Shown here piece after piece: positions 63,065-64,000 of a stretch of 64,000 bases of DNA; the first letter of the stretch is position 1, and each line of letters begins with the position of its first letter. Origin of the DNA: DHVE2 group archaeon (GTDB lineage: Archaea; Thermoplasmatota; Thermoplasmata; Thermoplasmatales; Aciduliprofundaceae); the NCBI GenBank assembly GCA_027023265.1, contig JALVVV010000049.1:183830-247829 (forward strand), in the 5' to 3' direction. Position numbers and translations under genes: made by a program. A model generated the notes under the pieces. It saw only the letters and a program-made list of their open reading frames with translations, was not told the origin of the DNA and did no database searches.

Positions 63065-64000
63065 GGTGAGTTGAATTCCCCGAAAAACATGGAATAATGG
63101 AGATAAAAATAGAGTAAAACTACACATAAAGGTCATAAGCAAGGACCTTAAAAAGAAGGAGTTTAGAAGCGGAGGAGAAAGAGCGAGTGAATATGTAATC
63201 ACCGATCACTCTTTTGAAGGAGTGGAACACAGATTCCACAATATTTCTATGCGAGTATCTCTTTTTCCACTCCGGAGATTTGCTCTTTTCCAGGAGCATT
63301 CTCCGCAATCCCCGATGAGCATTTTCACGGATTGCAATGTATGGTTCACCACCCTGTTCTAATACAAATCGGATATTTCTCATAGAATCATAGCCCTTAT
63401 CAGCATAGACTTCTTTTATTTTTTCACCTTTCAAAAGAGGAATGAGATAGGGAGAATCATTAACATGCCATTTAGTAACGATTGCGTTGGTAATGAGCTT
63501 TGTATCAATATCGACAGCAGCGTGTAATTTCAGCCCTTCTCTTATTTTCCCTACTTCTCCGATTCGCACCGTGTAGTAATATGAACGATAAGAAATTTGA
63601 ATACCCGTGGAGTCCACCGCAAATTTTTGCGGTATTCCCACAGCTTTTACCAATTTTCCAATAACCATGCGAATCCATTGTTCTGGAATTCTTCTTATCT
63701 CCCTGGAAATCGTACTTTTGTGCGGTATTTTCTTCAGTTTCATTACCTCTCTTATCCTGTCCATATCTTCAATCATCTGGAGCATTCTGCTCGTATTCCC
63801 AACATACTGCGCCAGCACTACGAGCATAATGTGCTGGTGCAGAGTATAGTCCTTCCTTGAAAAACTGCTCCAGTAAAGCGGAATTCTCGTTCTCTTTAGC
63901 ACTTTCAACCCTATCTTCACAATCTTTATCAAATCAAATTTCCTGCTCATCCTTTATTAATCTCTCCTATTTTATTTTTGTGCAGGGTTTCAACCTGCCC
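63064..64000. mobile_element. IS5-like insertion sequence, probably near-complete
   Basis: The element carries one transposase gene on the minus strand. The ends form a weak inverted repeat: GGGTGAGTTGAATTCCCCG from 63064 and, read from 64000 inward, GGGCAGGTTGAAACCCTGC. Outer parts match (GGG, GTTGAA, CC). The right end may extend beyond the window, and no target duplication can be checked. Sequence at its 64000 side matches the relics at 15064 and 27119. Confidence 0.55.
63120..63950 (-). CDS. IS5-family-like DDE transposase
   Basis: A 276-residue transposase. The DDE residues can be traced: first Asp in KFAVDSTGIQIS (about 114), second in EVYADKGYDSMRN (about 180), and Glu in RNIVESVFHSFKRV (about 235), the Y-(2)-R-(3)-E-(6)-K type arrangement of IS5-group enzymes. 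The N-terminal helices include YTLHQHIMLVVLAQYVGNTS. The gene is complete, with no stop or shift, so it may be active. It is the best match in the window for the decayed ends flanking the island. Confidence 0.87.
   Translation of the reverse strand: MSRKFDLIKIVKIGLKVLKRTRIPLYWSSFSRKDYTLHQHIMLVVLAQYVGNTSRMLQMIEDMDRIREVMKLKKIPHKSTISREIRRIPEQWIRMVIGKLVKAVGIPQKFAVDSTGIQISYRSYYYTVRIGEVGKIREGLKLHAAVDIDTKLITNAIVTKWHVNDSPYLIPLLKGEKIKEVYADKGYDSMRNIRFVLEQGGEPYIAIRENAHRGLRRMLLEKSKSPEWKKRYSHRNIVESVFHSFKRVIGDYIFTRSFSSASKLLLFKVLAYDLYV

Overview
The window is archaeal. It carries an archaeal DnaG primase, a thermosome subunit, a proteasome beta subunit, an aCPSF1/FttA ribonuclease, a geranylgeranyl reductase, an extended Lhr helicase, KaiC-like ATPases, and many TATA boxes placed about 25-28 nt before start codons (leaderless transcription). 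AT-rich DNA, NosD-type and PEF-type surface proteins and the KaiC/DUF835 expansion suggest a euryarchaeon, possibly a Thermoplasmatota lineage such as Aciduliprofundum. That placement is inference. No rRNA, tRNA or CRISPR array was recognised.

Layout. 1-15.0 kb: a truncated membrane protein, a two-winged-helix regulator with a small membrane partner, a phosphodiesterase-like enzyme, IMP dehydrogenase, a giant RND-type membrane protein, biotin ligase, DeoC and a 1690-residue Lhr helicase. 15.06-27.2 kb: an accessory island with every gene on the minus strand. 27.2-37.1 kb: a MobA-like protein, DnaG with a LonB-like AAA+ ATPase that lacks a protease domain, cytidine deaminase, two long coiled-coil proteins, a lipid reductase and a MATE transporter. 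37.2-50.0 kb: two large surface proteins, an isochorismatase-like enzyme, a flavin reductase with an RlmN/Cfr-like radical SAM enzyme, and a thermosome-HtpX pair. 50.1-54.8 kb: a cluster of receiver-like, KaiC/GvpD-like and winged-helix genes. 54.8-63.1 kb: PurC, regulators, tRNA methyltransferase, FttA-proteasome operon. 63.06 kb to the end: an IS5-like insertion sequence.

The most unusual region is the 12-kb island. It holds four full or near-full and one truncated copies of a modular protein: DxDxDG (thrombospondin type 3-like) calcium repeats, a helical module, an Ig-like beta module and a Trp-rich amphipathic helix, followed by a hydrophobic C-terminal domain that differs in each copy. 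Each larger copy is followed at once by a different small protein with N-terminal membrane helices and a beta-rich C-terminal half. The units are separated by two VapBC-type pairs, and both ends of the array carry a DUF5678 gene plus a retropepsin-like protease gene. The layout resembles polymorphic effector/immunity arrays; this function is inferred, not shown. Several copies are broken by frameshifts or a stop. Both island edges carry decayed 5' ends of an IS5-like element related to the intact copy at the right end of the window.

The other main group is the 50.1-54.8 kb KaiC cluster, which looks like two related [RecA-like ATPase + winged helix] modules with a receiver-DUF835 protein, probably an archaeal signalling or regulatory system.
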